From Guyparkeria sp. SCN-R1 (lineage in GTDB: Bacteria > Pseudomonadota > Gammaproteobacteria > Halothiobacillales > Halothiobacillaceae): a stretch of DNA of 64,000 nt. The position numbers and the translations under genes are program-made. This document shows positions 35,533-43,002 of the stretch, in pieces. The DNA is taken from assembly GCF_003932495.1 (NCBI RefSeq), contig NZ_QZMT01000004.1, forward strand, positions 186,001 to 250,000. The letters run 5' to 3'. The notes beneath the pieces are model-generated. The model saw only the letters and a list, made by a program, of their open reading frames with translations, searched no databases and was not told the origin of the DNA. Within the stretch, counting starts at the first letter, position 1. Every line of letters starts with the position of its first letter.

Positions 35533-37884
35533 TCAGCGGGTCATCGACAGGTACAGCGCCGGCAGCTTTTCCGGCAGCCGCGAGACGTGGTCGAGCACCA
35601 TGAAGTTCTTCGGGCCGAACACGCGCGAGACGTACTCGTCGGCGTTGGGGTCGAGGGTGACGCAGAAGGTCTCGACGCCCTGGCGATGCAGCTCCTCGAC
35701 CGCCTTCTTGGTGTCGTGGCGCAGGTACTGCGGATCGCGAACATCGTTGTCCGAGGGCTCGCCGTCGGAAAGCAGCAGCACGAGCTTGCGCTGGCTGGGC
35801 CGCTGGCGCATCACGGCGCCCGCGTGACGCAGCGCCGCGCCCATGCGCGTGGACAGCTGCCCGGTCATGCCGGCCAGGCGCGCCTTGGCCTTGTCGGCAT
35901 ACGGCTCGCCGAAGTCCTTGAAGCGGTAGTACTCGACGTCGTGGCGGCCGTTGGAATCAAAGCCGTGGATCGCGAACGGATCACCTACCCGGTTGATCGC
36001 GTCGGCCAGGAGGGTGGCCGCCTCGCGCGACAGGTCCAGCACCGTGGTCTCGTCGTCGCCGCGGCCGATGGCATCGTTGGTCGACTCGGACAGGTCGATC
36101 AACAGCATCACCGACAGATCGCGGACCTGCAGCCGGGTGCGGATACCGATGCGCGGATCGGGCGTCTGACCCATGCGGATGTCGATCATCGCGTTGACCG
36201 CCGCGTTGAGATCGATCTGGTCGCCGTCCTCGACCTTCTTCTCGCGCACCACGCCCTGCGGCTGGATGCCCTCAATCAGGTACTTCAGACGCCGGACCAG
36301 CGGTTTGTGACGCTCGAGGATCGCGTCGATGGCTTCGGGGTCGCCGTCGACCGGGCGCTTCTCGTTGATCGTGGTCCAGAACGGGCGCTCGAGCTGGGAC
36401 ATGTAGTCCCACTCGTGGTAGTGCACCGGCGATAGGGTGCGGTCCTCGGCGAAGATGTCCGAGTACTTGCGACCGTGGTTGTCGTAGAGCTCGGTGCCCA
36501 GCACCCAGATCTCGTCGGCGTCCTCGGCGGAGATGTACTCGACGTCCAGCGAGTTGAGCATCTCCAGCAGCGAGACGTAGCGACGCTTGTCGTCGACGCT
36601 GCCCTGCTGCTGGACCTCGAAGGCCGACTCCGGCTTCTCGAACAGGAAGCGGTTGTCGTCGCGGTAGGGGATGCTGGGCACGTCCTGGCTGGGGCTGAAG
36701 TGCAGGCCCATCTGCTCGGAACGATCGGCCAGTGCCAAGCCGGCCTGGCGGACCCGCTCGTAGTCCTCGAGATCCTCGCGGATGGAGCTCACCGCCTCGC
36801 GTGCCTGGGCGATCAGCGGGTGATCGTCGGCGTAGTTCGGGTCGAGCAGGGCGAGGGCGATGCGGTCGAGCAGCGGACCCACGCGCTCGGAATCGGTTTC
36901 CTCGTGGCGATTGACCGCGATGCGCGCGATGCGCGTCCACAACGGTGCCAGCCCGGGGAAGTCCTTGCCGGCCAGGGTTTCAACGCGCGCGTCCTCCATC
37001 AGGCCGATGAAGGTCTGCTGGAGCTTGGTGGCCTCTTCCGACTCGGCATCGAAGCCCGAGTAGATCATGTGTGCCGCGGCGTGGGCGGCCGAGGCGCGGT
37101 AGAGGTTGACGCCATCGACGGAGGAATCATCGCGGTCGACGTAGTCGTCGAAGGCATCGGGCAGGTTGATGAACGGCCCCTCGATGAACGGGCGGTAGCC
37201 CTGGCGGCTTTCGAAGTCGCCCGAGGTGGGACGCAGCAGGAAGTTGCGCGCCCACAGGGCACGCAGGTACATCACCAGGCGGCGCTGGACGTCGACGAAC
37301 AGGGTGCCGCGGCGCTCTTTCTGCAGGACGGCGTCGGCATCGGCACTCGCCAGGCTGAAGTAGGCGTCCAGCGCCTCGAAGTCGTTGCGGTGGGCATTGA
37401 TGCCCCAGGTGGCCCAGCGTCGCAGGCCGCCCAGGGTAAGCACCTCGAGCAGGTGGTCGAGCTGCGTGAGCATGGGGCGCAGGGCGCGCGGTGCCTGCGC
37501 CAGAATGTAGTTGACCAGTGACAGGTACTGCTGGAACAGAGAGGCCTCGCCCAGGCGGCTCGCCGCCACCGGAGCGGTGGAGAACAGCAGGACGAGGACC
37601 GCGGCACTGGTCTTGGAGAACATCTTTATCGACATCGAGAGCAACTCGAAGGCGGCATCGGTGCCAAGCTCCCGTGCCACCTGGGGAGTGCTCTCGATAT
37701 AGGCGAGGACCAGTTCCTCGCCACGTCCAAGCGATTGCAGGCTGATCGCACCCTCGAGATAGGCTTCGAGGGCACGCGGCGGGAAGACCCGCGAGGCGTC
37801 CACCCAGTGGATCTCGAGGATCTCGCGCGCGGATTCGCCCAGTTCGTCCAGGCGCTCCTGGTCTTCTAGCCGTGCACTCGTCAT
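35533..37884 (-). CDS. cbbO: Rubisco activase adaptor CbbO (von Willebrand factor A domain)
   Basis: 783 residues. The C-terminal 200 residues are a vWA domain: LSVMLLIDLSESTND carries the metal-ion-dependent adhesion site, KLVLLLSDGEPSDND is a later conserved strand, and VETFCVTLDPNADEYV follows. The N-terminal and central parts are helical and match CbbO proteins (GPFINLPDAFDDYVDRDD, GLMEDARVE). CbbO binds Rubisco through the vWA domain and links it to the CbbQ ATPase. It follows mcdB with a 70-base gap, and here the DAB genes lie between it and cbbQ. Confidence 0.94.
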   Translation of the reverse strand: MTSARLEDQERLDELGESAREILEIHWVDASRVFPPRALEAYLEGAISLQSLGRGEELVLAYIESTPQVARELGTDAAFELLSMSIKMFSKTSAAVLVLLFSTAPVAASRLGEASLFQQYLSLVNYILAQAPRALRPMLTQLDHLLEVLTLGGLRRWATWGINAHRNDFEALDAYFSLASADADAVLQKERRGTLFVDVQRRLVMYLRALWARNFLLRPTSGDFESRQGYRPFIEGPFINLPDAFDDYVDRDDSSVDGVNLYRASAAHAAAHMIYSGFDAESEEATKLQQTFIGLMEDARVETLAGKDFPGLAPLWTRIARIAVNRHEETDSERVGPLLDRIALALLDPNYADDHPLIAQAREAVSSIREDLEDYERVRQAGLALADRSEQMGLHFSPSQDVPSIPYRDDNRFLFEKPESAFEVQQQGSVDDKRRYVSLLEMLNSLDVEYISAEDADEIWVLGTELYDNHGRKYSDIFAEDRTLSPVHYHEWDYMSQLERPFWTTINEKRPVDGDPEAIDAILERHKPLVRRLKYLIEGIQPQGVVREKKVEDGDQIDLNAAVNAMIDIRMGQTPDPRIGIRTRLQVRDLSVMLLIDLSESTNDAIGRGDDETTVLDLSREAATLLADAINRVGDPFAIHGFDSNGRHDVEYYRFKDFGEPYADKAKARLAGMTGQLSTRMGAALRHAGAVMRQRPSQRKLVLLLSDGEPSDNDVRDPQYLRHDTKKAVEELHRQGVETFCVTLDPNADEYVSRVFGPKNFMVLDHVSRLPEKLPALYLSMTR

Positions 37885-37954
37885 GACGTCGATCGTGGCT
37901 CTGCTGTTGACAAGGAAGAAAGTTGGCCGGCGCTAGGCCGGCCGGGAGGCGGGA

Positions 37955-38317
37955 TCAGTCCGGCCAAACACGGCGCGGGTGCAGCGGCTGTTCGCCCAGA
38001 CCCGGTGCCTTCTTCGGCTTGGTCGCCGGCTTGCGGGTGGTCGAGGACTTGGTCGCGGTGCTCGGCTTGGCTGTCGGCTTCTTGGCTGCGGTTTTCGTCG
38101 CCGGTGCCTTGCGGGCCGGGGCGGATCGCTTGGCCGGTGCCTTGCGGGCGGTGGAGGTGGACGCCGCCGGCTTGCTTGCAGAGCTGCTTGCTGCCGTCGT
38201 TTTGCTTGCCGTGCTGCTGGTTGCGGCCGGCTTGGATTCGGTCTTGGGGGTCTCGGTCGGCTTGGACTCGGAGTCCGACTTCACGCTGGCGCTCAGCTTG
38301 TCTTCCAACTTGCTCAT
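37955..38317 (-). CDS. mcdB: Alpha-type McdB-like carboxysome-positioning adaptor (disordered, C-terminal Trp)
   Basis: 120 residues of low complexity, rich in Lys, Ala, Ser, Thr and Pro (repeats such as KAPAKRSAPARKAPATKT), with no predicted fold. It ends HPRRVWPD: a Trp three residues from the C-terminus, the mark of McdB proteins. Its ATG overlaps the mcdA stop by four bases. McdB loads on the carboxysome, stimulates the McdA ATPase and so distributes carboxysomes over the nucleoid. The composition alone could also fit a histone-H1-like protein; the Trp and the coupling to mcdA favour McdB. Confidence 0.78.
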   Translation of the reverse strand: MSKLEDKLSASVKSDSESKPTETPKTESKPAATSSTASKTTAASSSASKPAASTSTARKAPAKRSAPARKAPATKTAAKKPTAKPSTATKSSTTRKPATKPKKAPGLGEQPLHPRRVWPD

Positions 38318-38952
38318 GGTGACGTTACCTCGTCGATGATGTTCTCGATTTCGTCCACCGCCGCACGACCACGGCCGCCAAGCTGGTAGACGCTCACTCC
38401 CTCCACGACCGCCGTTCGATAGGCGGCCCGACGGCGGACGGCCGCCGGGAGGACGGGCAAGCCAAGTCCCGCGACGGCATTCTGCATGGCGCGGGTCATG
38501 GCGCTACGCGGTTCGGTCTGATTGAGCAACAGAGCCGCGGAAAGGGATTGGTTGCCGTTCTCGCGCGCCTTGTTCACCGCCTTGACGGTGTCGGCGCTCG
38601 CCCAGAGGTCGAGCGGCGAGGGGAGAACGGGGATCAGGACCTGGTGACTGTGAAGCAGCAACTCGATGGTCACGTTCATGTCGAGTGACGGCGGACAGTC
38701 GACGATCACGTAGTCGCAATGCTGGCGTGCCGCCGCGAGGTTGGCGTGGGCATCGTCGTGGTCGTCGAACAGACGTGGGAGGCCGGACTTGGCCTCGCCC
38801 CAGCCCGACCAGTGGCGCAGGGCACCCTGGGGGTCGGCGTCGATCAGGCCCACCTCGGCGCGCCGGGCGAGTCCGGAGGCGAGGTTGATCGACAGCGTGG
38901 TCTTGCCACAGCCGCCCTTGAGGTTGGCCAGTGCGATGACGTGTGCGGCCAT
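38314..38952 (-). CDS. mcdA: ParA-type ATPase McdA (carboxysome positioning)
   Basis: 212 residues. The deviant Walker A is LANLKGGCGKTTLSINLA, with the signature Lys of the ParA/MinD class; switch regions are LIDADPQGALRHW and VIVDCPPSLDMN. It should bind DNA non-specifically in the ATP form and pattern carboxysomes along the nucleoid with McdB. AAGGAGGGTGACACC gives a strong ribosome-binding site before ATG 38952. It is coupled to mcdB and preceded by the acRAF gene. Confidence 0.93.
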   Translation of the reverse strand: MAAHVIALANLKGGCGKTTLSINLASGLARRAEVGLIDADPQGALRHWSGWGEAKSGLPRLFDDHDDAHANLAAARQHCDYVIVDCPPSLDMNVTIELLLHSHQVLIPVLPSPLDLWASADTVKAVNKARENGNQSLSAALLLNQTEPRSAMTRAMQNAVAGLGLPVLPAAVRRRAAYRTAVVEGVSVYQLGGRGRAAVDEIENIIDEVTSP

Positions 38953-38987
38953 GGTGTCACCCTCCTTGATGGGCTTAGCCTGCCTGG

Positions 38988-39266
38988 TTAACCCGCTTGG
39001 GTCTTCTCGGCCAGTTCGGTCGCCTGCTTGGCGAAACGCACCTCGAGGTCGCCGAGCGTCTCCTCAAGCGGGGAGACATTGACGCTGACCTGGGTGCGGT
39101 CGAATTGCAGGCTGGGGTGGTAGCCCATTTCCTCGGACACCTCGGCGAGGCGATCGAGAAAATCACGCGTCTGCGAATAGTCCTCGAACTCGAACTTGCG
39201 GATCAGCATGGGGGGGCGCTTCTGGGTCTGCCAGCCGTCCACCTGGATGTCGGTCGTCTCAACCAT
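38988..39266 (-). CDS. Pterin-4a-carbinolamine dehydratase-like Rubisco assembly factor (acRAF)
   Basis: 92 residues. The PCD-like fold is visible in FEFEDYSQTRDFLDRLAEVS and GYHPSLQFDRTQVSVNVSPL; true dehydratases have a HHPxxxxxY/W type motif, here reduced to YHPSLQFDRTQV, so catalysis is unlikely. Proteins of this type in alpha-carboxysome operons act as Rubisco assembly factors. ATG 39266 has GGGAGAA upstream; longer in-frame starts overlap the ferritin-like gene and lack support. It lies between the ferritin-like gene and mcdA, as in Halothiobacillus. Confidence 0.9.
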   Translation of the reverse strand: MVETTDIQVDGWQTQKRPPMLIRKFEFEDYSQTRDFLDRLAEVSEEMGYHPSLQFDRTQVSVNVSPLEETLGDLEVRFAKQATELAEKTQAG

Positions 39267-39294
39267 GTGCGTTCTCCCTGAGAACTCGTGTTGC

Positions 39295-39711
39295 CTAACC
39301 GCCGAGCTGACGGACGTGGCCCAGCTCCTCGTTGAAGAGGTGGGTGAAGAGGGCGCCGGTCTCGTCCGGCTGGAAACGCCGGAACCAGTTGGACGCATCC
39401 TCGTAGAACCGAACGGTCTCCCATTTCTTGGCCCGACTGAGGGCCAAAAGTTCCTCCGGGTCCCGGCCGGGCCGGACCGGGGCGAGGGAGAGCGCCGGCG
39501 GGGCGAACCCCAACAGCAGCATCTGCCGGGTGACGAGGTCGGCGTGCCCCATTTCCTCGTCCGACAGGCGCGTCAGTTGTTCTGCCAGCGAGTGCTGGCC
39601 CCAGAGCGATGCCAACGTGGCACGGGTGGCATGCTGCTGGGCGGATTCCATTTCCAGTTCCAGGGCTCGTCCAAGCAGCCCGATCACACGCGAATTCGAT
39701 CGCATGATCAT
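39295..39711 (-). CDS. Bacterioferritin-like carboxysome-operon protein
   Basis: 138 residues, four-helix bundle of the ferritin-like superfamily. Metal-ligand positions appear as ELEMESAQQHATRA (helix 1), SDEEMGHADLVTRQ (helix 2) and FNEELGHVRQLGG (helix 4). It is the ferritin-like gene that regularly follows csoS1B in this group; its role in the carboxysome is not known, and iron or redox handling is only inferred. ATG 39711 has GAGGGG at good distance; ATG 39705 is also in frame. Confidence 0.85.
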   Translation of the reverse strand: MIMRSNSRVIGLLGRALELEMESAQQHATRATLASLWGQHSLAEQLTRLSDEEMGHADLVTRQMLLLGFAPPALSLAPVRPGRDPEELLALSRAKKWETVRFYEDASNWFRRFQPDETGALFTHLFNEELGHVRQLGG

Positions 39712-39744
39712 GGTCAACCCCTCAATTCATAGGATCAGCCACGT

Positions 39745-40074
39745 TTACGCGTCCATGGACGGGACGCACCAGGAGGATTCGCAGTGGGCGGCATCCTCCG
39801 GCAGGATCGACTCGACCTCACCATGCACGCGGGCAATGATGTGGGCGGCCACCAGGCCGTCGCCGACGCGCTCACAGGCATCGGCGCCGGCACGGACGGC
39901 GGCATTCACGGCACCGGTCTCGCCGCGCACGAGGACGGTGACGTAACCGCCACCGACAAACGAGCGGCCGATCAGCCGCACTTCCGCGGACTTGGTCATC
40001 GCGTCCGCTGCCTCGATGGCAGGGACCAGGCCACGCGTTTCGATCATGCCCAGTGCAATACCGGAATTAGCCAT
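39745..40074 (-). CDS. csoS1B: Carboxysome shell hexamer protein CsoS1B
   Basis: 109 residues. A single BMC domain: [39 protein letters not shown] and [16 protein letters not shown]. Compared with the CsoS1A and CsoS1C copies it has a longer C-terminal tail (AAHCESSWCVPSMDA) and substitutions such as K for A after MTK. It forms hexagonal shell facets with a central pore for metabolites. GAGGGTT precedes ATG 40074. A hairpin separates it from csoS1A. Confidence 0.95.
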   Translation of the reverse strand: MANSGIALGMIETRGLVPAIEAADAMTKSAEVRLIGRSFVGGGYVTVLVRGETGAVNAAVRAGADACERVGDGLVAAHIIARVHGEVESILPEDAAHCESSWCVPSMDA

Positions 40075-40164
40075 GTAGTGAACCCTCGGGTCAGTCAATC
40101 CAACAAGAGCCGTCAGCACTCATGTCTGTACGGCTCCTGAAAAAGAATCTGGTTGGCAGACAGG

Positions 40165-40187
40165 GTCGTGTCACGGGGACACGACCA
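40165..40187 (-). promoter_or_regulatory. Stem-loop between csoS1A and csoS1B
   Basis: GGTCGTGTC (40165-40173) pairs perfectly with GACACGACC (40179-40187), five-base loop. On minus a T-rich stretch (40149-40141, ATTCTTTTT) follows 16 bases later. It may cause partial termination or stabilise the upstream csoS1 message, helping set shell protein ratios. Confidence 0.55.
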
Positions 40188-40213
40188 CAGGAGCCTGCTC
40201 AAAGTACCCGGAA

Positions 40214-40510
40214 TTAGGCGTCCGGGGTTTTCGGCAGAATGTTCTCTACCTCGGAGTGGACGCGCGCGATGATGTGCGCAGCGACCAGGCCGTCACCAAC
40301 GCGCTCACACGCATCAGCGCCAGCGCGAACGGCAGCGTTGACCGCGCCGGTCTCACCACGGACCAGAACGGTCACGTAACCACCGCCGACGAACTGACGA
40401 CCAACCAGGCGAACCTCGGCAGCCTTGGTCATGGCGTCAGCCGCTTCGATTGCCGGCACCAGGCCGCGCGTTTCAATCATTCCCAGTGCGATACCGGATA
40501 CATCAGCCAT
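40214..40510 (-). CDS. csoS1A: Carboxysome shell hexamer protein CsoS1A
   Basis: 98 residues, one BMC domain, identical to the neighbouring CsoS1C copy except for two of the last four residues (ending PKTPDA against PKAPEA). It is the main facet-forming shell protein. GGGAG precedes ATG 40510. The assignment as CsoS1A rather than CsoS1C follows the Halothiobacillus gene order (csoS4B, csoS1C, csoS1A, csoS1B), not a diagnostic residue. Confidence 0.93.
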   Translation of the reverse strand: MADVSGIALGMIETRGLVPAIEAADAMTKAAEVRLVGRQFVGGGYVTVLVRGETGAVNAAVRAGADACERVGDGLVAAHIIARVHSEVENILPKTPDA

Positions 40511-40579
40511 TTGAGTTACTCCCAAGCTGTAGTTGAATCAGTCGGCGACGTCAGGACGCCGACATTACGTAAATCCGCC

Positions 40580-40876
40580 TTAGGCTTCCGGGGCTTTCGG
40601 CAGGATGTTTTCTACTTCGGAATGGACACGCGCGATGATGTGCGCAGCAACCAGACCGTCACCAACACGCTCACACGCATCAGCGCCAGCGCGAACGGCG
40701 GCGTTGACCGCGCCGGTCTCACCACGGACCAGAACGGTCACGTAGCCACCGCCGACGAATTGACGACCAACCAGGCGAACCTCGGCAGCCTTGGTCATGG
40801 CGTCAGCCGCCTCGATAGCCGGCACGAGACCGCGTGTTTCAATCATTCCCAGTGCGATACCGGATACATCAGCCAT
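40580..40876 (-). CDS. csoS1C: Carboxysome shell hexamer protein CsoS1C
   Basis: 98 residues, one BMC domain ([39 protein letters not shown]). It is the first of three tandem csoS1 genes and almost identical to the second at protein level and very similar in DNA, suggesting recent duplication or ongoing gene conversion. AGAGGAGAGACAAG gives a good ribosome-binding site before ATG 40876. It follows csoS4B by 44 bases. Confidence 0.93.
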   Translation of the reverse strand: MADVSGIALGMIETRGLVPAIEAADAMTKAAEVRLVGRQFVGGGYVTVLVRGETGAVNAAVRAGADACERVGDGLVAAHIIARVHSEVENILPKAPEA

Positions 40877-40920
40877 CTTGTCTCTCCTCTCGAACGACTT
40901 GTTAAAACGAAAACCTAATG

Positions 40921-41169
40921 TCAGCAAGGATCCCAGTGATCGATGATGCCGACAATTGTCAGATCCGTCTGGATCGTGGGATCCGGGAGCGCCAACCGGG
41001 CGGCGGAACCGCTGACGGTGACGACCCATTTACCCTCTGGTGCCCCGACCGGATCGGCCGCGACGTTGAGTTTGCCGGACTGGTCGACCAGCACCCTCAA
41101 GGAAACATGTTTCAACCCGGGTACACGCCGCGTGGCCACCAGGTCGGAACGTACCTGCATGATCTCCAT
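40921..41169 (-). CDS. csoS4B: Carboxysome shell vertex pentamer protein CsoS4B
   Basis: 82 residues, BMV/EutN-CcmL family: [44 protein letters not shown]-type core, GSAARLA and the C-terminal [12 protein letters not shown]. It forms pentamers that cap the icosahedral vertices of the shell and limit leakage. The start lies one base beyond the csoS4A stop, so the two vertex proteins are probably translationally coupled. Confidence 0.93.
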   Translation of the reverse strand: MEIMQVRSDLVATRRVPGLKHVSLRVLVDQSGKLNVAADPVGAPEGKWVVTVSGSAARLALPDPTIQTDLTIVGIIDHWDPC

Positions 41170-41170
41170 G

Positions 41171-41422
41171 TCACTCAGCGGACCACTGGTCGATAATCCC
41201 GACGATGGTCAGGTCGGACGGGTAGGACTTGCTACCAGCCGCTTCCCGAGCCGCCGAGGAACCAACGCAGATCACCCAGTCACCCGGGATGCAGCCGATC
41301 GCGTCAACGGCAACCTGCGGCGTGCCGCCCGGCTTGTCGGTCACGACCAGGAGCGGGCGGTGGCCCAGCTCGCCGATCCGATTGGTCGAGACCAAGGTCT
41401 TTTCGACCCGCATGATCTTCAT
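41171..41422 (-). CDS. csoS4A: Carboxysome shell vertex pentamer protein CsoS4A
   Basis: 83 residues, BMV family: MKIMRVEKTLVSTNRIGELG, GDWVICVGSSAARE and [12 protein letters not shown]. It is a pentameric vertex cap, paralogous to CsoS4B. Its ATG overlaps the csoSCA stop by four bases (ATGA), and its stop lies just before csoS4B, consistent with tight co-translation of low-copy shell parts. Confidence 0.94.
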   Translation of the reverse strand: MKIMRVEKTLVSTNRIGELGHRPLLVVTDKPGGTPQVAVDAIGCIPGDWVICVGSSAAREAAGSKSYPSDLTIVGIIDQWSAE

Positions 41423-42993
41423 GCCTGAGAAACCTCTTCAATTTCGCTGCCCGACGGGCGGTCCTGTACGGTCAGCTGGAAATACAGCATGTCCTGTTCA
41501 TCCAGCTCCGAGTGACGCTCGCGGATCGCATTGCAGACCCGCTGTGCCCGGGCCACGGCCCGTTCGCGTCCACCCGGAACACGACCGTCGTAACGGAAGT
41601 GGATGGCGATCGGGATGGGCAGTCCGTGGCTCACATTGAGCTTGCGGAAAATCTTGATCCCGACGTCCAGGTCGTTCGTGTTCTCTTCCACCGTGTGGAG
41701 GTGCGCGAAATACGCCAGATTGCGCATCTGCACCTCCTCGAAGCCATCGCCGACGCTGATGTAGCGCTCGGCGTGGCCGATGATCTCGGCCGGGTAGCGC
41801 CCCTGGTAACGCTCCGTCACGTAATCGATCTGTGACAGGTTGTTGATCAGCAGGTTGGCAACGAACCGCCGCATGCCGTCGTGCGGTTCGCCCCCGGTCG
41901 TGCGCCCCCAGTCGTCGGTTTCGTTGACCGAGCGGATGGCATCGTAAATGGCCAGATGGGCCGCATCGCGCTCCAGGTTCAACGTCTCCTGGTACAGGTA
42001 GGCGTTGTCGATGTAACGGTGCACGCTGACATCGCCGTTGGCGTCGGGGACGTGGACGCGAATCGCGTCCGTGTCCGTGTCGACACCGACCAGCAGGATG
42101 TCCGTGCTGGCACCACAGCAGTAGGTGTTCTCCACTGCCTGGCGGAAGGCCTGCAGCCGATCCAGTGCGGCCTCGGCTGCCTTGCGCTCGTCGCTGCCAT
42201 GCGCGGCGCAGCCTTCATGGTGAGGGTCCGAGGAACTGCCGTGGTAAACCGCGATCTTGAGATAGCGGGTACCCTCGTCAGCCCGATTCGGCACGCCCTC
42301 GCGAAACCGGCGGAGTTCGACTTCGCTCCAGAGCCGAAGATCCTCTTCGACGTCGAACAGTGCGCCGGCATACGCCTTGCGATAAGTGAACGACCAGGGC
42401 GGGAGCCGAAAGATAAACGGCATCAGGCCCTTTAACCGTCCGTCCGAGCAGGGACTGATATCGACCGCGTGAAAACCGCAGTCGAGGAAGAAGCTGCTCG
42501 TGGACAGTGCGTCGTCCTTTTGGTCTTCCAGTTTGCGCCCGAACTGCTTGGTAGCAGAGTTGAGCGCCTCAAAGTTGGCACTTGCGAAAAGCCCCTTCAG
42601 GTCCGGGCCTTCGATCCAGCTGTCGTTGACCAGGGCCTCATCGAAGCCATGGCCCAGCCGGTTTTGGGCCAGATCCTGGATGCGGTCGCCCAGCTGCCCG
42701 TCACGGGGCAGGGCGGCCACTTCCTTGAGAAACGGAACGATGCGATCGAACCGCTCCTTGACGGAGTCTTCGCAATACGCCAGTTGTCGGTTGGCCTCGT
42801 GGTTGGTGAGCGGGTGATGACAACCGCGTTCCGGCAGCGAGGGGCAGGCCGGGTGCGCGACCGGCTGGGGTGTGCCCAGCGGGCTGCGAAGCCCACTGGG
42901 TGCGCCCAGACCGAACGGCGCCCGACGCTGACCCAGTCGGGGCGCACCCTGACTGCTGCGACGAAACGGCTGCTGTGTCATCTGACCGTTCAT
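41419..42993 (-). CDS. csoSCA: Carboxysomal carbonic anhydrase CsoSCA (CsoS3)
   Basis: 524 residues from ATG 42993 (an in-frame GTG lies at 43002). Zinc ligands are recognisable at Cys182 (DISPCSDGR), His251 (VYHGSSS) and Cys262 (HHEGCAAH); spacings 69 and 11 match the Halothiobacillus enzyme, and Asp184-Arg186 form the accessory pair. The first 60 residues are disordered and rich in Arg, Pro and Gly (RRSSQGAPRLGQRRAPFGLG), the part that tethers the enzyme to Rubisco in this family. It converts bicarbonate to CO2 inside the shell. It lies between csoS2 and csoS4A, overlapping the latter. Confidence 0.95.
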   Translation of the reverse strand: MNGQMTQQPFRRSSQGAPRLGQRRAPFGLGAPSGLRSPLGTPQPVAHPACPSLPERGCHHPLTNHEANRQLAYCEDSVKERFDRIVPFLKEVAALPRDGQLGDRIQDLAQNRLGHGFDEALVNDSWIEGPDLKGLFASANFEALNSATKQFGRKLEDQKDDALSTSSFFLDCGFHAVDISPCSDGRLKGLMPFIFRLPPWSFTYRKAYAGALFDVEEDLRLWSEVELRRFREGVPNRADEGTRYLKIAVYHGSSSDPHHEGCAAHGSDERKAAEAALDRLQAFRQAVENTYCCGASTDILLVGVDTDTDAIRVHVPDANGDVSVHRYIDNAYLYQETLNLERDAAHLAIYDAIRSVNETDDWGRTTGGEPHDGMRRFVANLLINNLSQIDYVTERYQGRYPAEIIGHAERYISVGDGFEEVQMRNLAYFAHLHTVEENTNDLDVGIKIFRKLNVSHGLPIPIAIHFRYDGRVPGGRERAVARAQRVCNAIRERHSELDEQDMLYFQLTVQDRPSGSEIEEVSQA

Positions 42994-43002
42994 TCCTGCC
43001 AC

